DNA of 32,547 bases, from contig MNWP01000010.1 of NCBI GenBank assembly GCA_001872575.1, positions 1 through 32,547 on the forward strand, in the 5' to 3' direction. Position numbers and translations under genes: made by a program. The stretch's first letter is position 1. Each line of letters begins with the position of its first letter. Under the pieces are notes generated by a model, which was given only the letters and a program-made list of their open reading frames with translations, did no database searches and was not told the origin of the DNA. Below are positions 1 through 6,200 of this stretch, piece by piece. Source of the DNA: Candidatus Peregrinibacteria bacterium CG1_02_54_53 (GTDB lineage: Bacteria > Patescibacteriota > Gracilibacteria > Peribacterales > Peribacteraceae).

Positions 1-131
1 AGAGAGGACGAGTATGGAGACATGGAGTAAGGGGTGAGATGCCGTCTTTGAAAAAGCGGCATACCCTATGGCCGACACCAAAAAGTCAAGCTTTACCGCT
101 TGCACATGCGGAAAATATGCTTTGGTTGTAG
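1..131 (+). CDS. Possible 3' end of a gene entering from the left (hypothetical)
   Basis: A frame is open from the first bases of the window to a TAG at 129-131, about 42 codons, with an internal ATG at 39. The visible tail is basic, with Pro and His, and ends in AHAENMLWL. I do not recognise the family. It could be the C-terminus of an upstream gene, a short peptide starting at 39, or chance. Sequence left of the window would decide. Confidence 0.25.
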   Translation, partial: RGRVWRHGVRGEMPSLKKRHTLWPTPKSQALPLAHAENMLWL

Positions 132-149
132 ATCAGATTTAAGCGATGA

Positions 150-374
150 TTGTCGCATTCATGGACACGGAACGATCAGAGATTTTCCTCAGTCTGTAGC
201 GTCATGCCGCACCCGGGCTGCGACGAACCGACCCAAAGGTGTGATGGTCTTTGTAAATCAGCCATCGAACTTTGTGGCTTATTTGGAAAATACAATCCCT
301 CGAACGGCAATTGTGTTGAATGTGGAGTCGGTTATGAAGTGCAGGGTAGGGACTGTGTGTATAAAGGTTTTTAA
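150..374 (+). CDS. Small Cys-rich protein or fragment (hypothetical)
   Basis: This 74-codon frame begins at a TTG right after an in-frame TGA at 147-149, so the true N-terminus may be missing. The product has eight cysteines, regularly spaced, in motifs such as CDEPTQRCDGLC, NGNCVECGVGY and GRDCVY, resembling the disulfide-rich modules of secreted proteins. No signal peptide is visible. Another frame (100-411) overlaps it and also encodes cysteines near its start, so a frameshifted or decayed gene is possible. No function is assigned. Confidence 0.3.
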   Translation: MSHSWTRNDQRFSSVCSVMPHPGCDEPTQRCDGLCKSAIELCGLFGKYNPSNGNCVECGVGYEVQGRDCVYKGF

Positions 375-422
375 TTACAAAAGTTCCCAATCGTTCCCGA
401 CAGCTCATTGACTGATTTCTAG

Positions 423-596
423 TTACAGGATCAGGTCGTCCTTTTCCTCAACTTGGCTGTTCAGAATCGTTGTGATGCAATCGAGTGAGAATTTGAGTTC
501 TGTGAACTTTTTGGCCAATTCAAGCATATCGAAGTTTCGTTCCCACCAGTTCCCTTCAGCTCCACCACATCCTTTGCCACAAAAACCACACGACAC
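423..596 (-). CDS. Small zinc-finger-like protein, GTG start (hypothetical)
   Basis: On the minus strand a frame runs from a GTG at 596-594 to a TAA at 425-423 and encodes about 57 residues. It starts with CGFCGKGCGG, a plausible metal-binding knuckle, followed by a charged helical stretch (MLELAKKFTEL) and an acidic end. There is no ATG start and no SD. The frame stays open upstream into the purE promoter area, so the start is uncertain. The composition looks coding, but the support is composition only. Confidence 0.3.
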   Translation of the reverse strand: MSCGFCGKGCGGAEGNWWERNFDMLELAKKFTELKFSLDCITTILNSQVEEKDDLIL

Positions 597-601
597 CCAT
601 T

Positions 602-628
602 TTGCATTTATCGTTTTCCATTTATCAT
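602..628 (+). promoter_or_regulatory. Putative purE promoter, leaderless-type spacing
   Basis: TTGCAT (602-607) and TATCAT (623-628) are separated by 15 bp and are followed six bases later by the purE ATG at 635. Initiation about seven bases after the -10 box would put the RNA 5' end at the start codon. The short spacer makes this one of the weaker examples of the pattern. Confidence 0.4.
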
Positions 629-634
629 TCCCAT

Positions 635-1084
635 ATGAAAATCACCCTCCTCCTCGGCAGTAAGTCCGATACCGAATTCGCACAGAAGATCGCCGATGCG
701 CTCAAGGAATTTTCCGTCCCGTCTGAAATCGTCGTGGCCTCGGCTCACAAGGTGCCCGAGAAGGTGGTGGAGATCATCCAAAAGCTCAATGCCGATCCGC
801 AGCCGCAGGTCGTCATCACCGTGGTCGGAATGAGCAACGGGCTTGCCGGGGTCGCCGCCGCAAGTTGCGTGCACCCCGTGCTCACCTGCCCGCCCGCCAA
901 GTCACTCGAAGAGTATCAGGTCGATCTGCACTCCAGCCTACGCATGCCGTCGGAAGTACCGGTCTTAACCGTTCTTCATCCCAAGAATGCGGCGCTGGCT
1001 GCCGTGAGGATCCTCGCCGAGACGGATTCTGAACTGAAGAAAAAGGTGCTGGACCGCATTGAGAAAATAAAGGCAAACTACTAG
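635..1084 (+). CDS. purE: PurE, phosphoribosylaminoimidazole carboxylase (class II-like)
   Basis: The protein has 149 residues and acts in the carboxyaminoimidazole ribonucleotide (CAIR) step of purine synthesis. The PurE fold is marked by LLLGSKSD (5-12), SAHK (36-39, SAHR in most PurE) and GMSNGLAG (65-72). After that, TCPP (84-87) and SSLRMPSE (100-107) resemble the class II enzymes of animals and some bacteria, which carboxylate AIR directly with CO2. Class I mutases act on N5-CAIR made by PurK, and no purK is seen here. I chose the ATG at 635 because it starts the conserved beta strand; upstream codons in frame match nothing. purM lies 8.6 kb downstream, so the purine genes are scattered. 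Confidence 0.9.
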   Translation: MKITLLLGSKSDTEFAQKIADALKEFSVPSEIVVASAHKVPEKVVEIIQKLNADPQPQVVITVVGMSNGLAGVAAASCVHPVLTCPPAKSLEEYQVDLHSSLRMPSEVPVLTVLHPKNAALAAVRILAETDSELKKKVLDRIEKIKANY

Positions 1085-1098
1085 AATAGCCCTCTTCC

Positions 1099-1830
1099 AT
1101 GCCCTCTCACCGTGGATCAATGCGCTCCGGCGTACGGGAACTCGACGCACTCCTCGACGATGCAAATCGCGCGGAACAACTTCTGAACGAAGGAGAGAGC
1201 TGCGTTACCGCTGACCGGGCAAAACTCCACGCCAAGTACGACACATTGATCAGAGAATTCCGCTCTCTGCGACATGACAATCGAGGGCAGAAAGCTGAAG
1301 CCAAAGAGCTGATAACGATTCTTGCAGATCAGCGCAAGGTGCTGCCGACAGTGAAACCCAATCACGGCATGCTGGAGCACTTTCAGAGAGAGCTCCGGAC
1401 TGCGTGCGTCATGAAAACCGACATATGGCCACATACCCTCGAACGACGTGAAGAGATCGCAAACCAGCCGATACTGCCGAGCTATTCACACGAGAACCTC
1501 CTCCCCAAGACCCACCAGCTCATCGACGAACTGCAACATGCCATCGCACAGCTCGCACGTTCCGAAGATATGGTGCATGACCTCGATGAAACCAAGCGGC
1601 GTGTTACAGAGTCTTGCAAGGAACTACAGAAGGCCAGTCACCAAGTTTCTTTTGATGAACCTGACGATGGAGCCACATCGGACTGGCGTAAGCTGTATCG
1701 CCTTGCCTCCCCCTTACACGCTCTCGTCATCGAAATACAAACGGCACTGATACAGCGGGGAGAATGGAATCCTGTGCGTCTCGGCATATTTATCGACAAG
1801 CTCAGGGCCCTGCTTCTGCAGTATTCATAA
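1099..1830 (+). CDS. Hypothetical helical protein, 243 aa
   Basis: The ATG at 1099 lies 15 bases after the purE stop and is preceded by a pyrimidine-rich stretch rather than an SD. The product is hydrophilic and Arg/Glu/Leu rich, with long predicted helices (for example ELDALLDDANRAEQLLNEGE and a later region near residues 145-180), so a coiled-coil or helical-bundle protein is likely. There is no signal peptide, membrane segment or catalytic motif that I recognise. Tight spacing suggests cotranscription with purE. Confidence 0.65.
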   Translation: MPSHRGSMRSGVRELDALLDDANRAEQLLNEGESCVTADRAKLHAKYDTLIREFRSLRHDNRGQKAEAKELITILADQRKVLPTVKPNHGMLEHFQRELRTACVMKTDIWPHTLERREEIANQPILPSYSHENLLPKTHQLIDELQHAIAQLARSEDMVHDLDETKRRVTESCKELQKASHQVSFDEPDDGATSDWRKLYRLASPLHALVIEIQTALIQRGEWNPVRLGIFIDKLRALLLQYS

Positions 1831-1882
1831 ACACAGAAATCCGGTGGAAGAATGTAAAAGAAACGGCTAGTATCAGCCTTCT

Positions 1883-2278
1883 ATGGCAAACGAAGACGTC
1901 AGCAATTTTCAGCGCATGGGGCTGGCGGTGGCCGATGCCCTCAGAGCTCGGATGGAAATCGATGAACACGGCGGGGTCACGGCAGATCAGGCGAAAAATA
2001 TTCGGCTGGAGGTTGTACACAGAGCAAAGGCCCTCCTCGATGCATTCGAATTATTGAACGGAAAATTTTTCCCTGATATGGACAACCTGATGAGCATCAT
2101 GAAACTGCGCGAATTTGTGCGAGACTGCATCTTTGTACTCTCCGTCGATCGTCCGATATGCCCCAACCACCTCGGCAATCTACTCACCGAGTTGGAGCGT
2201 TTGCCCATCTTAAGCCCCACTGCTGTGAGTTCCTCTCTTCTGGGGCCGGAATTTATGGGCAAGACGGAACAGAATTGA
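1883..2278 (+). CDS. Hypothetical protein, 131 aa
   Basis: Starts with ATG at 1883, nine bases after a TAGTAT -10-like box (1868-1873). The product is mostly helical and soluble, with no signal or membrane segment, and two cysteines (DCIF, ICPN). It ends 40 bases before the uracil-DNA glycosylase gene. I do not recognise the family. Codon choice matches its neighbours, which supports a real gene. Confidence 0.6.
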   Translation: MANEDVSNFQRMGLAVADALRARMEIDEHGGVTADQAKNIRLEVVHRAKALLDAFELLNGKFFPDMDNLMSIMKLREFVRDCIFVLSVDRPICPNHLGNLLTELERLPILSPTAVSSSLLGPEFMGKTEQN

Positions 2279-2318
2279 ATTCCGCACATATCCCCGTCAA
2301 TATTGGTAGGATAGGACT

Positions 2319-2885
2319 ATGGAACTCACCCTCCCGCTCCTGCAGGAGAAACTCAAAGCATGGAAAGGCTGCCCGTTGCACGAGACCGCGAATGCGGTGC
2401 TAGGAGAGGGCAACGCCCATGCAAAAGTGCTGTTCATCGGTGAAGCTCCGGGGGAGCAAGAAAATCGACTTGGGCGCCCTTTTGTTGGACCAGCCGGAAA
2501 ATTCCTCGATGAATTGCTCGGAAGTATCGGCCTCAGGCGCGAAGACGTGTACATCAGCAATGTCGTGAAGTACCGTCCTCCCGCAAATCGCGATCCGACA
2601 GACGAAGAGAAAGCACAGTGCATGCCCTGGCTGCAACTCGAAATCGCCCTCATCAAGCCCAAAGTGATCGTGCCGTTGGGCCGCCATGCACTGGGGCATT
2701 TCTTTCCCAAGCTCAGCATCTCGGTCGCTCACGGCACGCCACAAAAACTTACGGATGAGGTAACGGTGTTTCCGATTTATCATCCGGCAGCCGCCCTGCA
2801 CAACGGCAATCTGCGACAATCTCTCTTCGATGATTTCAAAGCGCTCGACAACTTTCTCCAATCCACCACTCCCCCTACGCCCTAA
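2319..2885 (+). CDS. Family 4-type uracil-DNA glycosylase lacking two Fe-S cysteines
   Basis: 188 residues, the size of family 4 enzymes that excise uracil from DNA. Motif GEAPGEQE (41-48), GRPFVGPAG (52-60), RPPANRDP (86-93) and HPAA near the C-terminus are all present. Family 4 enzymes bind a 4Fe-4S cluster through C-x2-C, the Cys before RPP and a later Cys. Here those positions are Trp15, Cys18, Tyr85 and Cys101, so only two ligands remain and a normal cluster is unlikely. The start ATG at 2319 follows a TAGGAT box by six bases. The stop codon (2883-2885) lies inside a CCCTAA-type tract. DNA repair activity is inferred from the retained catalytic motifs. Confidence 0.85.
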   Translation: MELTLPLLQEKLKAWKGCPLHETANAVLGEGNAHAKVLFIGEAPGEQENRLGRPFVGPAGKFLDELLGSIGLRREDVYISNVVKYRPPANRDPTDEEKAQCMPWLQLEIALIKPKVIVPLGRHALGHFFPKLSISVAHGTPQKLTDEVTVFPIYHPAAALHNGNLRQSLFDDFKALDNFLQSTTPPTP

Positions 2886-2903
2886 CCCTAATCCTAACCC
2901 TAC
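2875..2903 (+). repeat. CCCTAA telomere-like tract between udg and the next gene
   Basis: A short degenerate array of CCCTAA/TCCTAA hexamers. It supplies the TAA stop of the glycosylase gene and ends two bases before the GTG start of the next gene. Two related tracts lie at 6366-6434 and 23554-23597, all with the C-rich strand as the coding strand. Confidence 0.85.
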
Positions 2904-2905
2904 CC

Positions 2906-3268
2906 GTGACTTCTCTTCTCTTCGGCCTCTCGCTGGCCTCTCTGCTCTCGGTGACGTCCCTCGTCATCATCCTGATCCGCGTAAGTCCGCTCACGGCACC
3001 GACACAGGCGATTCCCGCATTCTTCTTAAGTCTTTTTCTCTCAATCAGCACCGCAGGGGCTCTGCTCTTTCTTCTTCTGTGGAAATGGCTGCCCACACAC
3101 AACTGGGATTCCGGACGGGTGATGAGCGTTGCCCTGCGCGAAGGGGTCTTTCTGGCACTAGTCGTGGTGATTCTCGTGATATTCCATCTTCTGGAGCTCT
3201 TTACATGGTGGATCGCTCTGCTGATCTTCGCGATCTTCGGATTGATTGAGCTTGCCTTGGATCAATGA
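2906..3268 (+). CDS. Small membrane protein, about 4 TM segments
   Basis: 120 residues. The start is a GTG at 2906, directly after the CCCTAA tract. Hydrophobic segments lie near residues 4-25, 36-58, 78-94 and 98-116, so it should sit in the cytoplasmic membrane with short loops. The stop overlaps the pheS start as ATGA (3265-3268), which implies translational coupling with pheS. I do not recognise the family and no charged active-site pattern is evident. Confidence 0.65.
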   Translation: MTSLLFGLSLASLLSVTSLVIILIRVSPLTAPTQAIPAFFLSLFLSISTAGALLFLLLWKWLPTHNWDSGRVMSVALREGVFLALVVVILVIFHLLELFTWWIALLIFAIFGLIELALDQ

Positions 3269-4314
3269 CAGAAAACGCTACACTACACACAGATATGGGC
3301 GAATCCCCTTCCTCCTGGCAGGACTTCGAACGGCGGCTTCAGGCTGCCAAATCCGTTGACGATCTTGCGAGTATCGAACAGGAACTCTTCGGGCGCAAAG
3401 CGGGCGCCATGATGATGGCCCTTAAATCACTGCACGACAGAAATCCCGATGACCGCCGCAAGGCCGCAGAGGAGCTGAACACATGGAAACGCCAACTGGA
3501 GGAACTGATCGTCCAGCGCCGACGCGATCTTGCCAGCCCATCGGAGGAGATGCTGCGCTCTTCGGATCGCATCGATGTGTCACTGGAGCTTCCGCAGCAC
3601 GAGCATGGTCATCTGCACCTCATTCCGGAATTTATTCGAAGTGTGGAGGAGGTATTCGGCCGAATGGGTTTCGATATCGCCGACGGTCCCGAAATCGAAA
3701 CGGAAGAATACAACTTCAACCTTCTCAACATTCCGCGCGATCATCCTGCGCGCGACGCACAAGATACTTTCTGGCTCAAGACGAAAAATCCTGAAGACCG
3801 ACTGCTTCTGCGTACACAAACCTCACCGATGCAGATTCGCTATATGCAGAGCCATAAACCGCCACTGCGCGTGATCGCGCCGGGTAAGGTTTACCGCAAA
3901 GATTCCGACGCAACGCACTCGCCCATGTTCCACCAGTTCGAGGGCCTGATGATCGGAGAGGATGTGACACTGGCGAATATGAAAGCCATCATGATCACCG
4001 CCATCCGTGAGCTCGTATCGCCCACTGCGGAATTCCGTTTCCGCACGGGATTCTTTCCGTTTGTGGAACCGGGGCTGGAAGTGGATATGCGCTGGCAAGG
4101 AGATGAAGAAGACAGCCGCGAAGGCAAGTGGCTTGAAGTGGTGGGGTGCGGCATGGTGCATCCGAACGTGTTGAAAAATTGCGGCATTGATCCGAAGAAG
4201 TACCAGGGCTTCGCATTCGGCTTCGGCGTGGAGCGCATGATCATGATCAAGCACCAGATCCCGGATTTACGAGCATTTTTCTTGGGAGATTTGAGGTTCT
4301 TGCGGCAGTTTTAA
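3265..4314 (+). CDS. pheS: Phenylalanyl-tRNA synthetase alpha subunit
   Basis: 349 residues, normal for bacterial PheS, the catalytic subunit that attaches Phe to its tRNA as an alpha2-beta2 enzyme. After the N-terminal helical part come GFDIADGPEIETEEYNF, HPARDAQDTFWL, the motif 2 region (LLRTQTSPMQIRYM, GKVYRKDSDATHSPMFHQFEG) and the motif 3 region (GFAFGFGVERMIMI). The start overlaps the preceding stop. No pheT is present. The last 18 codons are unusual: they have AT-rich codons (TTA, TTG) and are followed 174 bp later by a second diverged copy of the same tail (4419-4488). The family consensus near the end is usually FE-x-DLRFL, while this copy reads FFLGDLRFL and the downstream copy reads FFEGDLRFL. 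Confidence 0.95.
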   Translation: MTENATLHTDMGESPSSWQDFERRLQAAKSVDDLASIEQELFGRKAGAMMMALKSLHDRNPDDRRKAAEELNTWKRQLEELIVQRRRDLASPSEEMLRSSDRIDVSLELPQHEHGHLHLIPEFIRSVEEVFGRMGFDIADGPEIETEEYNFNLLNIPRDHPARDAQDTFWLKTKNPEDRLLLRTQTSPMQIRYMQSHKPPLRVIAPGKVYRKDSDATHSPMFHQFEGLMIGEDVTLANMKAIMITAIRELVSPTAEFRFRTGFFPFVEPGLEVDMRWQGDEEDSREGKWLEVVGCGMVHPNVLKNCGIDPKKYQGFAFGFGVERMIMIKHQIPDLRAFFLGDLRFLRQF

Positions 4315-4324
4315 CAGACCGGCG

Positions 4325-4353
4325 AAGCGCGGGTCTCGCGGGTTCCCGCGCTT
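4325..4353 (+). other. GC-rich hairpin after pheS
   Basis: AAGCGCGGG (4325-4333) pairs perfectly with CCCGCGCTT (4345-4353) around an 11-base loop. No T-run follows, so it is a weak terminator candidate. It is the first of two hairpins in the segment between the two copies of the pheS tail. Confidence 0.6.
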
Positions 4354-4381
4354 AAGCCGCACCTTTGAGGGAAAGGAGAGC

Positions 4382-4416
4382 TCATGAGAGGAAAACCGCA
4401 GGTTTGCCTTTCATGA
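4382..4416 (+). other. Long near-perfect hairpin inside the pheS-tail insert
   Basis: The arms 4382-4397 and 4401-4416 pair over 16 positions with one mismatch and one G-U pair around a GCA loop. The hairpin ends two bases before the second pheS-tail copy. It could be a recombination or RNA-processing structure, or one end of a small element. Confidence 0.65.
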
Positions 4417-4418
4417 AA

Positions 4419-4488
4419 GATCTTGCACCAGATCCCGGACCTGCGTGCATTCTTTGAGGGCGACCTGAGATTTCTCAGGCAGTTCTAA
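4419..4488 (+). pseudogene. Second, diverged copy of the pheS 3' end
   Basis: These 70 bp align without gaps to the true pheS end (4245-4314). The first 21 bases match at 19 positions, including GCACCAGATCCCGGA. In the following 16 sense codons, 14 differ, 13 of them synonymously and one Leu/Glu. It still encodes HQIPDLRAFFEGDLRFLRQF and a stop, with the Glu typical of PheS. Its TAA (4486-4488) overlaps the TAG of the convergent small gene, as expected if this is the ancestral pheS terminus. The pattern matches integration of an element, or replacement of pheS by a foreign copy, with the old tail left behind. Confidence 0.85.
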
Positions 4489-4757
4489 CTGTGCTGTCTG
4501 GGACACTGATAATCACGGATGTCTCCTGATAAAGGATAGACACCACGACGATTCTCAGGCTCCTTTACTTCATCGGGATCGGGCTGGAATCCGTGCAGCT
4601 CCGCTATCTCTCTCACAGAATCATGTGTAGCAATCTCCTTGCAGGCAGCTTGCACGGCTGCAGATATTATCTGTTCCATCTGCTTGTCTTCCTGACCAAG
4701 ACGAACGAAAAACTCCTCAGGCAGTGACTCGTTTGTTGCACGGGATAGGGTCTCCAT
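4485..4757 (-). CDS. Hypothetical protein, 90 aa, leaderless
   Basis: Minus-strand gene; I chose the ATG at 4757-4755 because a consensus promoter (TTGACA, 16 bp, TATAAT) ends six bases before it. A GTG at 4778 would lie upstream of the inferred transcript start. The product is acidic and helical, with the segment EIAELHGFQPDPDE and a Cys near the end (RDYQCPRQHS). There is no signal or membrane segment, and I do not recognise the family. Its stop overlaps the remnant pheS stop at 4485-4488, so it once converged directly on pheS. Confidence 0.65.
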   Translation of the reverse strand: METLSRATNESLPEEFFVRLGQEDKQMEQIISAAVQAACKEIATHDSVREIAELHGFQPDPDEVKEPENRRGVYPLSGDIRDYQCPRQHS

Positions 4758-4763
4758 AAGTAA

Positions 4764-4791
4764 ATTATAAACTCTCACTTATTGCTGTCAA
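4764..4791 (-). promoter_or_regulatory. Consensus sigma70-type promoter of the leaderless 90-aa gene
   Basis: On the minus strand TTGACA (4791-4786) and TATAAT (4769-4764) are separated by 16 bp, and ATG follows after six bases. The expected transcript start falls on or next to the ATG. The -35 box overlaps the end of the upstream transporter gene. Confidence 0.8.
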
Positions 4792-5498
4792 ATACGAAAG
4801 AGGAACGGATTGAAGTGCGTATCCCGGTCATAGAAATCCTCCTGTTCCCTCTTCTTGAGAAAACCAACGATGCCGTACGTCGCAGGAGTGAACAGTACTT
4901 CGATTCCCACTTTGAGCAGATAGTTGCTCACGATAAGACTGAGTGCAATCGTCCACGGAAAGACGCCGAACAAGCAAGCCAGCGTAATGAAGACGGCGGT
5001 ATCGAGCCCCTCGCCTACGAGTGTCGAACCGATGGTGCGTACCCACAGATGACGACCCTGCATCCACACCTTCATCTTGGCGAGGATGAAGGAATTACTG
5101 AACTCGCCGAAGAGATAGGCCAGCATACTGGCGGCAACGATCGTACCGGAACTGACACTTCCGAGAATTGCACCGTATGCGCCGTCACCCGCGTACTGCA
5201 ACCACGCCTCTTCGCCGGGGAGCACCTGGATGAGCCAGAGACATCCGCTCATGAGCAGTGACATCGCAAATCCCGTCCAAATCACGCGTCGTGAACGGGC
5301 ATATCCATAGACCTCGGTAAGGATATCACCGAAAATGTAGCTCAACGGAAAGAGCAACGTTCCTCCGTCGAACGAAAGTCGAAGCCCAAACAACGAAAAG
5401 CCCGCATCCACAATTTTTGCCGACGACGCAATGTTACTGACCAGCAACACCGCGACGAACGTCGCCATCACAAGGTCGAAATAACGATAAGAGCGCAT
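4788..5498 (-). CDS. yhhQ: YhhQ/VUT-family queuosine precursor transporter
   Basis: 236 residues with about six membrane segments. The family imports queuosine precursors (preQ0/preQ1) for tRNA modification. Characteristic stretches are DGGTLLFPLSYIFGDILTEVYGY, which holds the conserved Asp, Glu and Gly, plus SNSFILAKMK and VGEGLDTAVFI. The start ATG (5498-5496) lies 11 bases from the pyrE stop, so the two are probably cotranscribed. No tgt or queA/queG gene is present, so use of salvaged queuosine bases is an inference from family membership. Confidence 0.85.
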   Translation of the reverse strand: MRSYRYFDLVMATFVAVLLVSNIASSAKIVDAGFSLFGLRLSFDGGTLLFPLSYIFGDILTEVYGYARSRRVIWTGFAMSLLMSGCLWLIQVLPGEEAWLQYAGDGAYGAILGSVSSGTIVAASMLAYLFGEFSNSFILAKMKVWMQGRHLWVRTIGSTLVGEGLDTAVFITLACLFGVFPWTIALSLIVSNYLLKVGIEVLFTPATYGIVGFLKKREQEDFYDRDTHFNPFLFRI

Positions 5499-5509
5499 AA
5501 GAAAAATGG

Positions 5510-6142
5510 TTAACTCTGCCAGTTCTCGGGGCCACGAATGAACCGTCGCGCTGTTTCAATATCAGCTTCCGGCAGCCGTCCCTGTCCACTCGCCACATCG
5601 AGCAGAAGTGAGAACGTGGAAAGCGGATGGAGGTGCACCTGCGCAATTTGGGCCTTTTCGGTTGCCTCGAGCAATTCATAGCTGAAGATCGCCACGACAT
5701 CAGAAAGCGTTGCTTTGCCTTCGTCGCGCAGTGCCTCAACCGATGAAACCGCGCTGCCACCCGTCGAGAGCAGATCTTCGATGAGGACAACATGTTTCTC
5801 AGGTCTAAGATCTCCTTCGATGAGCTTCTTCGTTCCGTGTTCCTTGGCCTTGGCACGCACGTAGACAAATGGCAGGTTCAGACGATCCGCAACGAGTGCA
5901 GCCCATCCGATGGCCGCCATGGCGGTACCTGCGATCGCATCGGGCGGAACAGTGAGCGAGTGCACCCGCGAGACGAATGCATCCACGACGAACTTGCGCG
6001 CTTCGGGGTGGCTGTAGAGCATGCGATTGTCGCAGTAGATCGGGGATTTGATGCCGCTCGTCCAGGTGAAAGGCGGATCTACCGAAAGCTTCACGGCACC
6101 GATATTGAGGAGGAGTTCCGCGATACGTTGTCCGTGGGGCAA
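5510..6142 (-). CDS. pyrE: Orotate phosphoribosyltransferase
   Basis: 210 residues, the usual PyrE size. It joins orotate to PRPP to give OMP in pyrimidine synthesis. The PRPP-binding motif VLIEDLLSTGGS is clear in the middle, preceded by the Lys-rich loop YVRAKAKEHGTKK, and the N-terminal TWTSGIKSPIYCDNR fits the substrate region. The likely start is a TTG at 6142-6140, as no ATG precedes the conserved part. A TACACT box (6161-6156) and a C-rich leader precede it. It diverges from rsmG. Confidence 0.9.
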   Translation of the reverse strand: MPHGQRIAELLLNIGAVKLSVDPPFTWTSGIKSPIYCDNRMLYSHPEARKFVVDAFVSRVHSLTVPPDAIAGTAMAAIGWAALVADRLNLPFVYVRAKAKEHGTKKLIEGDLRPEKHVVLIEDLLSTGGSAVSSVEALRDEGKATLSDVVAIFSYELLEATEKAQIAQVHLHPLSTFSLLLDVASGQGRLPEADIETARRFIRGPENWQS

Positions 6143-6200
6143 GGCAGGAGGGGGAAGTGTATCCTGACGCTACCATGTGCCAGCTTCAGTCTCAATTCCC

